NCBI GenBank assembly: GCA_013416455.1
Contig: JACCES010000009.1
Span: 124,001-188,000 of the forward strand
DNA from: Alcaligenaceae bacterium
Lineage (GTDB): Bacteria; Pseudomonadota; Gammaproteobacteria; Burkholderiales; Burkholderiaceae_B
Reading direction: 5' to 3'
Length of the DNA: 64,000 nt
A program made the translations under genes and the position numbers. Below the pieces are notes generated by a model. That model saw nothing but the letters and a program-made list of their open reading frames with translations, searched no databases and had not been told where the DNA came from. Below are positions 63,601 to 64,000 of the stretch, one piece after another (position 1 is the stretch's first letter; every line of letters begins with the position of its first letter).

Positions 63601-64000
63601 TACACGCGCCCCGCGGGCACGCGGCAAACGATCGGGCCAGGGAAACCACCCCGCGGCTCTGGCGTTGAAGTGGCTCGTACTGGACGAAACAGGCGCAAGC
63701 GTGCTGGCCATGGCCCAGAACCTCATGCAGGCGGAACAGGCCGTCCGCAAGGCGCTGCCGCCCGCTCTGGCAAACAGTTGCCATGTCGCCAGCATAGACA
63801 GACAATGCATCACGCTCGCGGTTCCCGCGGCCGCCCACGCCACCCGCCTGCGCCAGCTCATGCCCACCCTGCTGCGGGCACTGAACGCCAGTGGCTGGAA
63901 CCTTACCCAGATCGAGATCCGTGTTCAAGCCAGGCTGGCCGCCTATGCGCCGGAAGCTCCACCCCGGGAAGTACAGCCGCTCGACGGGCCCGCCCTGGAT
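63587..64000 (+). CDS. DciA-like DUF721 protein (3' end beyond the window)
   Basis: The visible 138 codons read on past position 64000. The region from KWLVLDETGASVLAMAQNLMQAEQAVRKALPPAL to LRQLMPTLLRALNASGWNLTQIEIRVQ matches the DUF721/DciA pattern, a helicase-loading factor that replaces DnaC in many bacteria by binding DnaB. The start is probably TTG 63587 (MNTFNTRAP), since no ATG fits before GTG/ATG codons inside the domain; no clear ribosome site is visible. DciA-like genes next to M23 peptidase and secA are a known order in Betaproteobacteria. Family identity likely; the start is uncertain. Confidence 0.78.
   Translation, partial: MNTFNTRAPRARGKRSGQGNHPAALALKWLVLDETGASVLAMAQNLMQAEQAVRKALPPALANSCHVASIDRQCITLAVPAAAHATRLRQLMPTLLRALNASGWNLTQIEIRVQARLAAYAPEAPPREVQPLDGPALD

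Overview
This window is a chromosomal segment of a GC-rich betaproteobacterium, most likely family Alcaligenaceae (Bordetella/Achromobacter-like). The evidence is the gene content: lptD-surA-rsmA, amgK-murU, secA next to an M23 peptidase and a dciA-like gene, a CrbS/CrbR acetate switch and an AmgK/MurU peptidoglycan recycling pair. There are no rRNA genes, insertion sequences, integrases or CRISPR arrays. One tRNA gene (Lys, anticodon TTT) is present.

Region 1 (1-17.98 kb) is accessory catabolism. By eye it is less GC-rich than the rest. A leftward operon starts near 5.55 kb and encodes a TcuA-like FAD dehydrogenase, a polysaccharide-deacetylase-fold hydrolase (allantoinase/imidase type), an M20 carbamoylase-type amidase, an MmgE/PrpD protein and the signal peptide of an exported protein cut by the window edge. 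A second leftward unit starts near 10.55 kb and encodes two tandem MmgE/PrpD paralogues, a split ChrA-type transporter and a GntR/FCD regulator. Both units have nearly the same promoter: a -35 and a -10 box 17 bp apart, with the palindrome GGTATACC in the spacer. This looks like a regulon controlled by the local GntR protein. To the right lie an alpha/beta hydrolase (leftward) and a rightward operon with an acyl-CoA ligase, a crotonase, a complete TRAP transporter and a TetR regulator.

Region 2 (18.0-29.1 kb) is mostly core functions: rsmA, surA and lptD leftward (pdxA is not between surA and rsmA), amgK-murU and a coiled-coil membrane protein rightward. It also holds a probable bacterial glutamate-receptor-like channel and the metNIQ methionine importer.

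Region 3 (29.3-42.0 kb) concerns respiration and acetate. It has a type II NADH dehydrogenase, then DUF485-actP-acs-crbR rightward, facing the 1165-residue CrbS sensor kinase, whose N-terminus is itself a solute-symporter domain. A cNMP/CBS/DUF294 protein and a DnaQ-like exonuclease follow.

Region 4 (42-51 kb) has stress and signalling genes: a YceI-like protein, an MDR oxidoreductase, an MgtC-like protein, a YciF-like ferritin-fold protein, a cold-shock protein, tRNA-Lys, a Crp/Fnr regulator, a PAS-GGDEF-EAL protein translationally coupled to an Aer-like chemoreceptor, and several convincing terminators.

Region 5 (51-64 kb) has a GH31-like protein with apparently eroded catalytic motifs, mnmC, suhB, an M20D amidohydrolase, an acyl-CoA thioesterase, mgtE, secA, an M23 peptidase and the start of a dciA-like gene.

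The best candidates for something undescribed are the GntR regulon with its dehydrogenase/hydrolase/PrpD/ChrA pathway, the glutamate-receptor-like channel, and the degenerate GH31 protein. All assignments rest on reading motifs and context; no database search was run.
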